A stretch of 64,000 nt of DNA from Codonopsis lanceolata. Lineage: Eukaryota; Streptophyta; Magnoliopsida; Asterales; Campanulaceae. Below the pieces are notes generated by a model. The model worked only from the letters and a program-made list of their open reading frames with translations. It did not search any database and was not told where the DNA came from. Location of the stretch: positions 9,338,239-9,402,238 of the forward strand of contig CM028377.1 in the NCBI GenBank assembly GCA_013146195.2. The letters are read 5' to 3'. Each line of letters opens with the position of its first letter. Positions within the stretch are counted from its first letter, which is position 1. The translations under genes and the position numbers were made by a program. This document shows positions 21,601-32,475 of the stretch, in pieces.

Positions 21601-21799
21601 AAGGCTAGGAATGCTGGTTTGTTTGATGGAAAACGTGTTCCCCTAATATTATTATCACCCGCATTCATCATTCCCTTTGTCTATATCTAAAGAGGCCGGT
21701 TTTACTTATTTCAAGACGGTAATACCATCTTCTCTTCTAGGTCAAATTGTTTTGCCTAAGGTGATCGGGCTATATCTCTTGGCTTAAGCCCCCATTGGT

Positions 21800-22285
21800 T
21801 TGATTAAGCTTAATTCTGATGGAGCTTGTAGAGGTAATCCGGGTCCAAGTGCCTGTGGAGGAATTATTCGCAATTCTAACGGTGATATGATTTTTGCCTA
21901 CTCCTCTTTTGTTGGTGAAGCTTCCAGTTTTCATGCGGAATGTATGGCCATGCTTCAAGGTGCTAAATGGCTAGCCTCTAATAATCATGAGGGAGCTATA
22001 GTGGAATCAGACTCTAAATATCTGTTGGATAGTGTTGATGGTAAGGCCCAACCTCCTTGGAGAAGCATATATTTGATTCGTGCCATCCAATCTATCAAGG
22101 CTTCTCTCCATCTCTCCTTTCGCCATGTGTTTCGTGAGGCCAACTCTGTTGCTGATGCTCTAGCTAATCATGGGTGGGATCATGGCTCTTCTATTACTTA
22201 CTCGTCTTCAGCTCTGCTTCCTTCTCGTGTTCGTGGTCTGTTTATTCTAGATAAACAAACCACTCCCTACATTAGAATTAATTAG
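21800..22285 (+). CDS. LINE RNase H domain, the only clean frame left in this LINE
   Basis: About 160 residues form a type I RNase H: LNSDGACRGNPGPSACGG (first Asp), FHAECMAMLQGAKWL (Glu), VESDSKYLLDSV (Asp), FREANSVADALANHGWD (last Asp). It ends RVRGLFILDKQTTPYIR, like the LINE in the Tekay LTR. The frame opens with a TTG codon after a frameshift, so it is the end of a broken ORF2 rather than a separate gene. Its relative intactness compared with the RT upstream may be chance. Confidence 0.85.
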   Translation: MIKLNSDGACRGNPGPSACGGIIRNSNGDMIFAYSSFVGEASSFHAECMAMLQGAKWLASNNHEGAIVESDSKYLLDSVDGKAQPPWRSIYLIRAIQSIKASLHLSFRHVFREANSVADALANHGWDHGSSITYSSSALLPSRVRGLFILDKQTTPYIRIN

Positions 22286-22440
22286 CCCTTTTTGCTTTTG
22301 TATTTCCTTTCGAGGTCGCTCCTCCTGTCCTCCCATTTATAAGGGCAAGGCCGGTTGTCCCCTCAAGTTTGTATCTTTCTTATTAATAAAATCTAGCTGG
22401 TGCCGCCTGCTTCCCAAAAAAAAAAAAAAAAAAAAAAAAG

Positions 22441-23293
22441 ATGAGTATGGTAGGGGAGTTGACTTATTTTTTAGGAATTCAGATAAAACAATTACATGAA
22501 GGGATGTTGATATCTTAAGCCAAGTATGCTCTTAACTTGGTGAAGAAATTCAATCTTGAGAATGGAAAACAAAAGAAAACCCCTATGGGTACATCCAATA
22601 AACTCAATAAAGATGAAAAATCTGAAAGTGTTGACCATGCATTATATAGGAGTATGATTGGAAGTTCGATATATTTGATCCACCCGTGCGTACATCATGT
22701 ATAGTGTGTGCTTGTGTGCTAGGTATCAAGCAAACCCTAAAGTCTCCCACTTGAAAGTCCGTAAAAGAATAATCGGTATGTTGGTGAGACTTGTTCCATG
22801 GGTTTGTGGTACTAAACACACTAACACCAATCTTGTGGGTTTAGTGATGCCGATCATTGGTAGTGTTGATGATATGAGAAGTACCTCAGGTGGATGTTTT
22901 TGTTTGGGAAACAACTTGATTTCATGGTTTAGTAAAAAACAAAATTGTGTTGCCCTATCAACAGCTGAATCTGAGTATATAGCTACTGGTAGTGGATGTA
23001 CACAACTCTTATGGATGAATCAAATGATTAAGGATTATGGTTTACACAACAATGTATTAACCATGTATTGTGACAACACTAGTGCCATAAGTATAGCCAA
23101 AAATCATGTTCAACACTCTAGAACTAAGCACATTGATATAAGATACCACTTTATTAGAGATTTGGTTGAACAAGGTATTGTTTACATTGAACATGTGGGA
23201 ACTGAAAATCAACTGGCTGATATTTTCACCAAGAGTCTAGATTTTGAGAGATTCATAAATCTTAGGAAATCTCTCGGTATGTGTGCCATGTGA
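22441..23293 (+). pseudogene. Copia RT end and RNase H
   Basis: The RT part starts right after the LINE poly(A) (LTYFLGIQIKQ, then a TAA at about 22517) and includes YRSMIGSSIYL. The RNase H frame (from about 22697) shows GSVDDMRSTSGGCFCL, ISWFSKKQNCVALSTAESEYIA, YCDNTSAISIAKN, HIDIRYHFIRDLV and QLADIFTKSLD, all standard copia RNase H signatures. It ends with a TGA at 23291-23293. The region between the RT and RNase H is frameshifted. The domain would remove the RNA template during cDNA synthesis. Confidence 0.92.
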
Positions 23294-24605
23294 CCCCTCA
23301 CTTCCATATATATATATATATATATAAATATATATTTTAGACATCTTGCATTGTATTTTAGGGCCGGGGGGCACACTAGTTTCATTCTTTATGTTTTAGT
23401 ACCTTTGTTTGTTGATCTGGATATGCATTCAATATCTGTTGTGATTTTCTTGTTTGATTCTCCTCACCATATCCCTAAAAGGCTTATTGAATCTGAAAAA
23501 TCTTAAGTCCACAAAGGAAAGAGCTACCTTTTGAAATTTTTGGGATGCTGCAATTTGTCAAAGTACTATGGAGCTTAGACTCTCATGGGTTGATCTTGAG
23601 AAAATTGACTCCCTTTAATTGAAAAAGTATGAAAGCTACCTAACGGAAAAGAACTACCTATGAACAAGGTTGTAGCACCTTTCTTTTGGAACTATGAATC
23701 CTCGGATTACATGGGTTGATCAATCAGTTAAGTTGCTACCCTTGGTAAATAGTGTGAAAGGTTCCTAGTGGCATGTGTTGAATATGCTTGAAAGAAAGTA
23801 AAGCTATTCTCATAGGGAAAAAAGTACCTATGGTTTTTATGGGAGTTATGTGTTGATTTGGTGAACAAAAGATGAAAAATTGTACATAAAATCACAACTT
23901 TGGCGAATGTCTCTTCCAATGTAGCTACATTGGGAACTACATTCAGATGATCTAGACATATCATTTGTGTGTGACTGCATTGTTTCTCTTCTTTTTCAGC
24001 ACATGTTAGGCCTATTTTCTAGGACATATTTAGTGTTGATCATATCAGCCCCTTGATACTTTTGTTTCTACATCAGATTAGTGCAATCTCTATCTTAATG
24101 TTCACCATGTTAACATTTATGTGGTTGTCGAATCTGTGTGATGTTCATGAGGCCCTGATCTGGATTTTGATTCTGTTTGACAAATTGGTGTTGTATCAAT
24201 TTTGGTTAATTAAGTGTTGTGTATCCTCAAAATACTTGATTAATTTTGAAAAATTCAAATTTTGAAATCTGAAATTAGTTGTTATTTTATCCTCCACCTA
24301 TTTCTCATGTCAATAACAACAGATTTTTATCTCTCCATTGTGATTGGTTAATATTTTTTTTTTTATCTAAATTTGTTTTTTGATTAGCTGTTAAGGCTTC
24401 TCCCATTCCATGTAATTAAGAGACTAACGGCTAATTGTCATTAGTGGTGGTATTAGTGTTGTTTTTTTTTTTCAGGAAAGAAGAAATCATTTCTCCCAGA
24501 AGCTTGCTCATCCTTCAAAATCCGGCAGAGTGTTTTCTTGCAGATCCTCTTCTTCGAAATCCTTCTTCTATCATCATCTATTCTTGTTTTTCTCCTCAAT
24601 AATCC
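23294..24605 (+). other. Non-coding spacer between copia pol and env-like ORF
   Basis: There is an (AT)n run at about 23307-23326 and a diverged tandem repeat of about 125 bp in 23560-23810 (ATGGGTTGATC and GTGTGAAAG-type blocks repeat). A perfect 12 bp palindrome ATGTAGCTACAT lies at 23919-23930. No coding potential is evident. Confidence 0.6.
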
Positions 24606-26628
24606 ATGGCTTCTACATCATTGTCTGCAACCGAGATCCCTACACAAAATCCATCCGCAGATGTATCCCTCTGTCATCTCCAGAAAATCCCAATACAGCC
24701 CTGGTAATTGCACAACCTCTGCCCGAACCTTTAATTGTGATTCTTCCAGGTGAGTAAGGTAATGCAATTGATGTACACAACCCGGTTGATTTGTCTGGGT
24801 TACCACAGATTGGGAACCCTAGTTCTCGACTGTCAAAGCGACTTAGAGGGATTCTCTCTAATTACGAAAATCCGAGTATTGAGGAAGTTATTTTGGCCAA
24901 GAAGCATAAAGTAGTTCCTGGAATCTTTGAAGAATCGGTGGCCATTGACAGCGACTCCGATGATGAGGACTTTGTTCCTAAAACAGGGCCAACCCCGGTT
25001 GTTCAAGAAAAGCTGTCCCCGCTTCTCCAGTCATTGCTCCGGTAGAAGAAGAAGCTGGAGATGATGATTATCCTATTCCATCTCCTCGAGTTGTCTTTCA
25101 GACGGATTCTTCGACTCAAGCAAAAGAATCCTCTGACATTGAAGCTGGCACTCCTTTAGCATCCAATGATGATATTAATTTCTCAGATGAAGAAAGAACT
25201 CTGGTCGATTACCTGGTTGAATTGAAGTCAGTGGCTTTTCCCAAGTCTCATCCGTCTTCTCAGCCACCTACAGAAGAATTGCCCCAACAATCCAGCTAGT
25301 CTGAATTCGATGATAGTTCGGACAAGAATTTTGAGAGAAAAGACGCATCGCCTGCTGCTAGTGAAGATTCTGAGGAGGCTCCAGTGCGTTTCACCCGAAG
25401 TCGTGCATCTTCTGTGAATGTAGCTACCAATGTAGCTACATCCAAAGTTTCTAAGGCTTCGCTTCCTCGTGACTTCGCTTGGTAAAGTTTTCTCCTCTAA
25501 ATTTATTTCAAAGTTGACTCGTCGCTATAATACTTCTCGCAAAATTGTGGATGAAAGGGTTATCCCCTCAGTTGAGTTGTCTGAACAAAACTTGACCCAA
25601 TTCTTCTCTGATAGAGGTCTTCTAGGGACACTCTCATCTGCCTCCCCTTACTTTCGTGATCTCATATATGAATTTTATGCAAATCTCGAAAAGCGTATCT
25701 CCTCAGTTTCTGATGCTAGATTTGAAAAGATTTTTGTTAGAGGTAAGTGGTATTTGTTCTCATCTTCCATCATCAATAGCATGTTCAACACTCCTGAATG
25801 TGGTTCTTTTGCTATGTCTTCTGATTTGAATTTGTGTGCCTTGGAAATGACTGGTGGTACCTTGAGCAAATGGCCTGGGAAAGGTTCTTCCATTAGCACT
25901 TCACAATTATCTTCCCTTTATGCACTTATGCACAAGATATGCTGTGCTAACTGGTCACCCACCACTAACACCAATACTTTGACCGAGGAACATGCTAGAG
26001 TGTTGTATCAGATTGGGACAAATAAACCTTTTGACTTTGGTGATTTTGCATTCAAAAAGATCACCTCTTTAGCAGAATCTGAGGGTGATAAGAGATCTTT
26101 AATTTTTCCTTCATTGATATACAAAATCCTAGTCTCCCAAGGTTACTCTCCTATTGCAGGAACTAGACTTACTCTCATTCTTGAACCTCTACATATTTTT
26201 GCAAAACTTCTAAGAGGGATATGATTGTAAATCTTCCACTTGTTCATCCCTATGCTCCAGTTTCCACAGTCCTTTCTGCTTCTCTTCTTGGTTCATCACA
26301 ACCATCTGCTCATACTTCTGTCAATGTTGCTCCTAATGTAGCTTCATCCAATATCTTAGCCCATCCTTCTGCACCTATTTCCATTGCTTTTATTACTGAA
26401 CAGTTGAACATGGTTAATTCCCAACTGGCTATTCTGAAATCTCAAACATCCCTGCTTAAATCTTTGGCTTCACATTATTCTGCTTGGTTGGCCATGCATT
26501 CTGGCCAAATAGGGGGTGTAAGTGTAAGTGTTCCAGTTGTTCTAGTTGTGCCTGATAATAGTGTTGTTCCTGCTGCTGTTCCTACTGATTCTTCTGCTCC
26601 TCCTGTTGCTGAAACTGTAGAAGAATGA
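24606..26628 (+). pseudogene. Copia env-like ORF with the same domain type as the Athila ORF
   Basis: From an ATG at 24606 the reading continues in pieces: a short N-terminus, then an acidic Ser/Asp/Glu-rich region (DSDSDDEDF), then a central domain (25469-26224) and a Pro/Ser/Val-rich C-terminal part to 26628. The central domain has YFRDLIYEFYANL, IFVRGKWYLFSSSIINSMFNTP and a following Trp-containing block. These match in pattern the Athila ORF at 12243-12716, so both look like the 'putative plant transposon protein' family. Breaks: TAA near 24702, a frameshift near 25010, TAG at 25300, a frameshift near 25470 and an ATGA overlap at 26221. Its function is unknown. Confidence 0.65.
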
Positions 26629-26983
26629 TGCTGAAGTATATTCTTGTGGTTGATGATCTGAAAATTGTGTTTCTTGTGGTTAAACTATTTCCTATGAGGT
26701 TGAATATTGAGTAGTTTGTGGTTGGTTGTATCTAAACAATGCTTCATGTTTGGGTCTGAAATCTCTTCCTAAACTGATTTGGTCTGTAATCTCTTCTTAA
26801 ACTGATTTGGTCTGTAACTCCTTAAACTGATTGGTTGGTTATGGTTCTCACAGCTTGGTTTTTATTATTTCTGATTAGTGCATGTGTTTAGGGGGTGAGT
26901 TGTTTGGGTTTGTCTCTCTAACACTTGCAGGTTGTAATATGGATTGATAATGGAACACTTATCTTTGGATTTGACCAGAAATG

Positions 26984-26997
26984 CTCAACAAGGGGGG
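26984..26997 (+). other. Copia polypurine tract
   Basis: CAACAAGGGGGG immediately precedes the LTR start TGATTG, as in Sirevirus-type elements. Confidence 0.75.
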
Positions 26998-28134
26998 TGA
27001 TTGTAAGGGTAATATAGGCCATGCCTATTTTTACTTGTTTCCCTTTTCATGGTCAAAATTGCATATTTGTCAAGATTGTGGGTTTTAGGAATCTATATCT
27101 TTAATTAGATTTAGTTGTATTATATTTGAAACCAAAATCTTTTATTAGATTATGGTTCATCTTTTTTGGTAACTAAATCTTAGTATAAATCCTAGTCAAT
27201 CCGTGATTCTTGGGCACTTTGATATTTGGTAATAAAATCCTATTGAATTGGTAAGTTGTAAGTGTTTCCTTAATTCTAATCCTTTTCCTTGTAGTAGATG
27301 GATTGCTTTCGTGTTTGTGTAGGCCTTCTTCGCAAAGCTATATAAAAAGGAGCTAGGATACGGGTTTTGTGCAGAGCTTGAGAGAGAAAATAAAAAGCCA
27401 TAAAGCTGTGATCAGAAGAAAGGAGTTCAAAAGCTGTTTCCAGTTCAGAAGTTCCAGCAGTTTCGCTGAGGATGTTGATGTTATAACATCGGCAGAAACA
27501 TTGAAGATCTGGAATCTGTTTGTGTCTTCCTGTTTCAGTTTTAGGAAGTTGTTTTTATTTCTTCCCACGTTTTGTATATTCTGTTTATGTGGGGTTTTTG
27601 TTCTCCAAAACTTGTTGTCTTGTGAGAATATTTTTGTGAGTGATTTCACAATTGTTTTTTTGTGTAAAACGATTATTCTTTGAGTGAAATCTTTTTGGCC
27701 TTGAGGCTAAGTCTACAAGTATAATCTTGTAGATTGTTTTTGGTAAACTTTTGCAATCAGTTCACTGTTTTGATTTTAATTCTTCTGCTGCTATAATAAT
27801 CTTTGACCATTGTGATTCCCATTGTAGCTACATTCACAGCTACATTGGAAATTGCATTGGTTTCTCTTGAGAATCCTAGCTATTTTGTTCTTTCATAAAC
27901 CGTTTCAGAGGTAGAGTTCTTGAGCCTCTTTTGGAGCTCCAATGGCCACAGTGGGTTGACTTGAAGCAATTAATTGTTTATCCTCCTAAACAGGAGAGTG
28001 GATAGGAGAAGGAGTGAAAAGAGGTGGACTTCTCTTTCGTTTTCTGGAAACTTTTTGGAGAGGGAAGTGGCATTGCACTTTTTCAATTTTTGTTTTTATC
28101 CATTTTTTTGTTGCCTTTGCTTTTGTTTCAATCA
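26998..28134 (+). repeat. Copia 3' LTR
   Basis: The 1137 bp segment begins TGATTG after the polypurine tract and ends CAATCA, a 6 bp inverted repeat at the ends. It contains a TATA box 343 bases in and a variant of the ATGTAGCTACAT palindrome at 27822-27833. No second copy is in the window, so the right boundary rests on the inverted repeat only. Confidence 0.65.
27341..27347 (+). promoter_or_regulatory. TATA box in the copia LTR
   Basis: AGCTATATAAAAAGGAGC lies about one third into the LTR, the usual place for the core promoter at the U3/R border. Confidence 0.7.
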
Positions 28135-28321
28135 CAAAGGCTTGTAAAAGTTATAAAAAATAAATAATTTATTGAGAGAAATTCAATGCATATCTATAGA
28201 AGTAAAAATTATATATTTACCATTTTCACAACTGAAGAAAATTTTGATCCTTTGCATTTCTTGTTGAGTTCAGACAGATCCCATTTCACAAAACTTGGGA
28301 TGTAGTTTTTGTGGATTGGTT

Positions 28322-28738
28322 TCAAAATTTTACTTCTCTCACATATCCAGTACTGTACATTGTAAATAAACAAGTTATTCTATATATAAATAAATTTAAT
28401 AATAATATCAAATTTATTAAAATTTCTATCGGGCAAGAGTTAAAGACGCATCTTTGACAGTAGCAACTGTTTGTTGTTTCCAAACTTTCAACCAAACCAT
28501 CCACTATGTGTTTGGACCAGTTGTACTTTGATAACATGTCCAAATCAGATACAAGAATTGTGTATGCCCACGGTATATATGAATTTTTTGTTGAAATAAG
28601 CAAAGTTGCTAGGACAAGGAAAGTAGACAAACCTGCAATGCAGTTTATATCTTCCTGTTGTGTACTGTTTATCATTTCCTTCATTCGATCAAATACGAGC
28701 TTTGGTCTCAATCTTGTGCTATGTGATTCTTTTAACAA
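28322..28738 (-). pseudogene. Fragment of an uncharacterised plant protein
   Basis: The minus-strand frame includes INCIAGLSTFLVLATLL, YIPWAYTILVSDLDMLSKYNWSKHIVDGLVESL. This pattern (hydrophobic strand, then a KYNW..HIVD.L..SL helix) resembles exons of plant transposon-associated proteins in which this block precedes a Ulp1-type peptidase or follows a mobile domain. No catalytic domain is visible here, and the residues after CYCQRC look non-coding. It is probably a captured or decayed exon. The 190 bases between the copia LTR and this frame show nothing. Confidence 0.35.
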
Positions 28739-28874
28739 CCTTTCATGGAAGCACCTCTATGAGTGCCCTGATTAATAACCTTTCCCTCGCTACCTAGAAG
28801 CGGGTGGTTTTAAAATCTTTTAAAGCGCGTGGAATACGTCCGGCCTCATTTGTGGACTCAAAATATATTCAACA

Positions 28875-29010
28875 GAGTCGTCATCTTTATTTTAAGGAAA
28901 ACAAAGAAAAATCAAAAGTAACCAGATTTGTAAAAGGGTTCGGAGGCTAAGTTACGAGGTGGGAAGGGGTTAGACACCCAACTTGCCCTTTTGGTCTCAA
29001 AACAAGTTTT
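28875..29010 (+). repeat. Orphan copy of a conserved Tat LTR block
   Basis: The segment matches, with gaps, the part of the Tat LTRs at 33023-33175 and about 53236-53385: GAGTCGYCATCTTTATTTTAAGG, GGGTTCGGAGGCTAAGTTACGAG, CACCCAACT and TTTTGGTCTCAAAA in the same order. Nothing else of a Tat element is attached. The rest of 28740-29420 is AT-rich without features. Confidence 0.75.
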
Positions 29011-29424
29011 TTTTTTTTGGCTAAATATGCCCTTTTAACATTTACTAGTAGGGTTCACGTACGTTGCGTGTGATAATAATGATTTTTTTAAAGTGATTTG
29101 CTAGTTCCTTCATTTTTTTGATTATTTCAAATTATTGGATTCTTTTTGTGTTTAACTTTACAATTTTTGAGACTTATAAATTGTTGTTGTGTGTTTAGTT
29201 TTTCTAATTCTTTGTTTTTTGGTAATTTATTATGTATGCTTTTAGTCATAGTATATTTAGTAACTTATCATATACATTTATTTTTTATTGGTTATTTTTA
29301 AATCTCTTTTTTAATACCAAACATGAATAAATTCACTTTTATCTGTGTGTGAACTGAAAACAATTCAAACACACTATCTTATATAAGAATGTTGTTGGAT
29401 ACTTTGCTTATGTTGTTTCCCAAC

Positions 29425-30876
29425 CTCCCCAAAGTATCCACCAAATCGCATAGTGTACCCCAACCTAACGTTTGTTGCATAATGGTATCTAGTGTTACAT
29501 TTTTTCCTATTTCCACCCTACCTATTACAGACGTTAGAAAATTCATGTTAATTAGCACGTTGTCTTCCACGTGCGTGGCAAAAATGTCATTTTCCTTATC
29601 TTGTTAAGGAGTAAATGTATTAAAAAGTAAAAAATATAATCCAAAACCCTCTCATTCTCTCTTTTCCAGGTGCAAATTCCCATCTTCAACTTCACCGTAA
29701 TAGCCGCCATCTCGAGCTCCACCATAGCAGTCGCCATTTTCAGGCCAAACCCTTCCCACTCCGGTCACGCTTATCACAATTTTGGCACCGTCCTCCTTTA
29801 ATTCTAACCAAACTCCATCTTCGATCTCCCTCATTCTTTCCCTTGCAAAATTCGTGTCTAAAGTAGAAATCAGAAGCTATAGAGTATAATTACTAAAAAC
29901 CCTTGTAAAAACGTGCATTTCATAGAAAACCCATAACCCTTATTGGCAAATTCATCAGAAAGAGAGACATACTTGAATGAAGAGAAATAGTAAGAGGTTT
30001 TATTGAAATAATCTTCAATTTTGTAGGAGTTGGTCTGAAAATTAGGCATATGGCAAGCATGCATATGTCTCAAAACAAAGCACAAAAGATATTGAATAAG
30101 CTATGGCTCTAGATGATTTCGACCTCAAAGCAACTGCCATCGTGGTCGGGTTAGATTATTTAAAGAATTGGGAGAGAGAAAGTAAATGTAAAGTCATGTA
30201 AGAGAATGAACAGGGTGAGAAACTGATTGAATTCGGTGGTGGTTGGGTTTCATCGGAGAAGGTGGGTGGATCGAATTTCATAAAGGAAATTGGAGATGGA
30301 GACATGTAACTATGGATAATAGTTTTTCATATCTTTCGTTTACTTTGTTTTCATTAGCAAGATAAGAAAAATGATAATGAAATGGAAATGTGTATCTATC
30401 TTTTGGGTTAAGAGAGAGAAATTTAAGAGAGAAATTTAGAGTGAGTGGACAAAACCCATATCGGGTTTTGGGTTATTTGGGGAGTGAATATCAGAAAAAA
30501 TTGTGGGCCTTTTCTCTAGATTTTCTTTCTGGAAAAAATGGAATAGTGGACCCCATTTCAATTTTTTTAACTTTCCACACACATTTATATAATTTTTTAA
30601 GAAGATAATATTTTATTTATTAATTTTTATTGGACCAAAATGCATTTAGCACCCCAAAAAGTTTACACTAAATTTCTAATATTTCCCTCGATTAAACACC
30701 TACAAGGAAATGTCAAAAATACCCCACATGAGGAAGGCTACGTGTTATTTAACGTGACGTTTCTAACGATTGTCGTGGCTTGGGTGAAAAATAGGAAAAA
30801 ATATAATGTTAGATATCATTATGTGACAAATCCTTGGTTGGTGTACACTATGTGATTTTGTGGATACTTTGGGGGG
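29425..30876. mobile_element. Non-autonomous MULE-like element with long terminal inverted repeats
   Basis: About 180 bp at 29425-29605 is repeated in inverse orientation at about 30697-30876, starting CCCCAAAGTATCCAC and containing CATAGTGTAC, TTTTTTCCTAT and CGTTAGAAA in the same order. The ~1 kb interior has no transposase. It contains C/T-rich and possibly exon-like stretches (29640-30580) without a long frame. Long inverted repeats with a gene-like interior suggest a Mutator-like (Pack-MULE type) element. I could not find a 9 bp target duplication, so the class is inferred. Confidence 0.6.
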
Positions 30877-30904
30877 ATTATAATTTAGCATAATTATAAG
30901 GAAA

Positions 30905-31047
30905 ATGCTATCTTTACAACTAATTATATCACTTTCCTTACAACTAAGTTTTGAAGAAGCGCAAAGTTGCTATGGACAAAGACATATTTCCCCTTTTCAA
31001 GGCTTAGTTGTAAGGAAAGTTATAAAATTAGTTGTAAGGCTAACAAT
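30905..31047. mobile_element. MITE with about 35 bp terminal inverted repeats
   Basis: TTACAACTAATTATATCACTTTCC followed by TTACAACTAAG on the left is mirrored by CTTAGTTGTAAGG and AAAATTAGTTGTAA on the right, around a ~55 bp centre. It is about 140 bp in total and has no coding capacity, as expected for a miniature inverted-repeat element. The outer ends and target duplication are uncertain. Confidence 0.75.
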
Positions 31048-31062
31048 GTTGTAATTATAATT

Positions 31063-32126
31063 TGTCTCATATTTATATTTACAGTTAGAAACATGCATTA
31101 CTTCAAAAATTAAAAAATAAAATATATTTAATTTATTTTGTTATCGTTAACTTTCTTCCATCAACCCCATCATTAATCCTATATAGACCCACCACGACTA
31201 CCACCTCAAATAACACCGTTAACCCAAAAATTAAAATTTGATTTTATTATACTTCTTTGTATAATTCCTTCCTCCTTCGTTCAAATTAACGTATATGCAA
31301 AACTCATCATTTATAGACCCACTACCACCACAACCTTAATTTTTACTATTTACAACTCAAACCCATATAAAGATTTGAAAAATTGATGATTTGAAAATCT
31401 AACAATGTTGTAATCCACCTGTTTACTATCCTGCTTGCAATCGCCCCCACCACTATTACCAGTATCCCTGTAATTGCCGCCACCGCTATCACCATGACCA
31501 TGAAACGCGTTCACATTGCCTTGCTAAAACCGAAAAATAAAACATCTTTAGATATCGATTCTGTTAAGTCAGACTACTTTCTTCAAATACCTCTATTATA
31601 GATTCTAACTTTTTTTTCTCTAAAAAAAATGCACAAATTCATCAACTAAGTTCTCCATTTTTCTTTATTTTCTTGACATTACTGGACCTTTCCTTAACAT
31701 ATTTCTCTTAGCTTATTCACGGATAATTACTAAGTACACTACAGAAGTGCTTAATATCTCGATAGTCACCAACAAATGTATTATTATAGTTACAATAAAT
31801 AATTATTTCGATAATCCAAAAATAGTTATACCTTGTCTCATATGTAAATTTAAAGGTAAAAAAAATGCATTACTCCAAAAAATGAAATTTAAATTTTATT
31901 TAATTTATTTTTTTATCATTCACTATCTTTCGTCAACCCCAAGGACTCACCATCACCACCACTACAACCTCAAATATCACCATTAGCCCAAAAGTTAATT
32001 TTTGATTTGATTTCATTTCATTTTCTAATTGCTTACTCATTTCTTCAAAGTAACCCATTTGTAAAACACATTATTTATAGACACACCACCACCACAACCT
32101 TAAATGTCACTTTTTACAAATTCAAA
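31063..32126 (+). repeat. Direct duplication of a ~300 bp AT-rich segment
   Basis: The segments 31063-31360 and 31826-32126 share a run of matching blocks (TTGTCTCATAT, ATGCATTACT, CATCAACCCC-like, ACCACCACAACCTTAA, TATAGAC). They are diverged and in direct orientation, with ~465 bp between. No protein is evident. The second copy ends exactly where outer Tat RT sequence begins at about 32131. Confidence 0.65.
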
Positions 32127-32130
32127 TTCA

Positions 32131-32475
32131 AAGGGCTGCCACCACCCTCTTCCACGACATGATTCATGAAGAAGTTGAGGTCTACATTGATGACATGATC
32201 GTGCACTCCAGCGATGTCAATGGTGCTCATATCAAAGACCTTCGAAATTTTTTCGAAAGGTTGAGAAAGCATCAGATGAAGCTTAACCCCACCAAATGCA
32301 TATTCGGGGTTACCAAAGGCAAGGTCTTGAGATTCATGGTAACTGAGCAGGACATCGAGATCGAGCCAGCCAAAATTAAATCCATTATAGAGATGCCACG
32401 GCCAAAAACTCCAACCGAAGTCAAAGGCTTCCTGGGCCGATTGCTGTATATTAGCCGCTTCATCAGACAGTTGAC
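32131..32475 (+). pseudogene. Outer Tat RT fragment (left piece)
   Basis: The frame gives the second half of the RT: TLFHDMIHEEVEVYIDDMIVHSSD with the catalytic YIDD box, then LRKHQMKLNPTKCIFGV and PKTPTEVKGFLGRLLYISRFIRQL. It stops at codon-level precision where the inner LTR begins; the rest of the protein continues after 54524. The left end has no RT core motifs before RAATTLF, so the 5' part was removed by deletion or rearrangement. The inner copy's RT is closely similar. Confidence 0.92.
32471..32475. repeat. Target-site duplication TTGAC, left copy
   Basis: TTGAC precedes the inner LTR start TGTGAGG and is repeated at 54525-54529 just after the LTR end GTCTACA. Removing one copy plus the element keeps the outer RT frame continuous (CAG TTG AC + A). 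Confidence 0.95.

Larger units (their letters stand above)
18792..22440 (+). mobile_element. Old plus-strand LINE inserted in a copia element
   Basis: The sequence starts at the gap inside an endonuclease domain and runs through RT and RNase H to a 3' end with AATAAAATC, the GGTGCCGCC motif shared with other LINEs here, and a poly(A) tail at about 22417-22439. Copia RT sequence begins at the next base, so the LINE interrupts the copia pol gene. The 5' end and left target duplication are lost in the gap. Confidence 0.9.
22441..28134 (+). mobile_element. 3' half of a Sirevirus-like Ty1/copia element
   Basis: On the plus strand: the end of the RT, RNase H, a 1.3 kb spacer, a decayed env-like ORF, a polypurine tract and the 3' LTR (26998-28134). 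The RNase H block and the presence of a long ORF between pol and the 3' LTR are typical of the Sirevirus (SIRE/Maximus) lineage. The 5' half is missing behind the LINE and the assembly gap. Confidence 0.82.

Noticed and set aside
24530..24757. A signal-peptide-like hydrophobic small ORF upstream of the copia env-like gene
   Set aside because: It overlaps the ATG at 24606 in another frame, ends quickly and has no support beyond composition.
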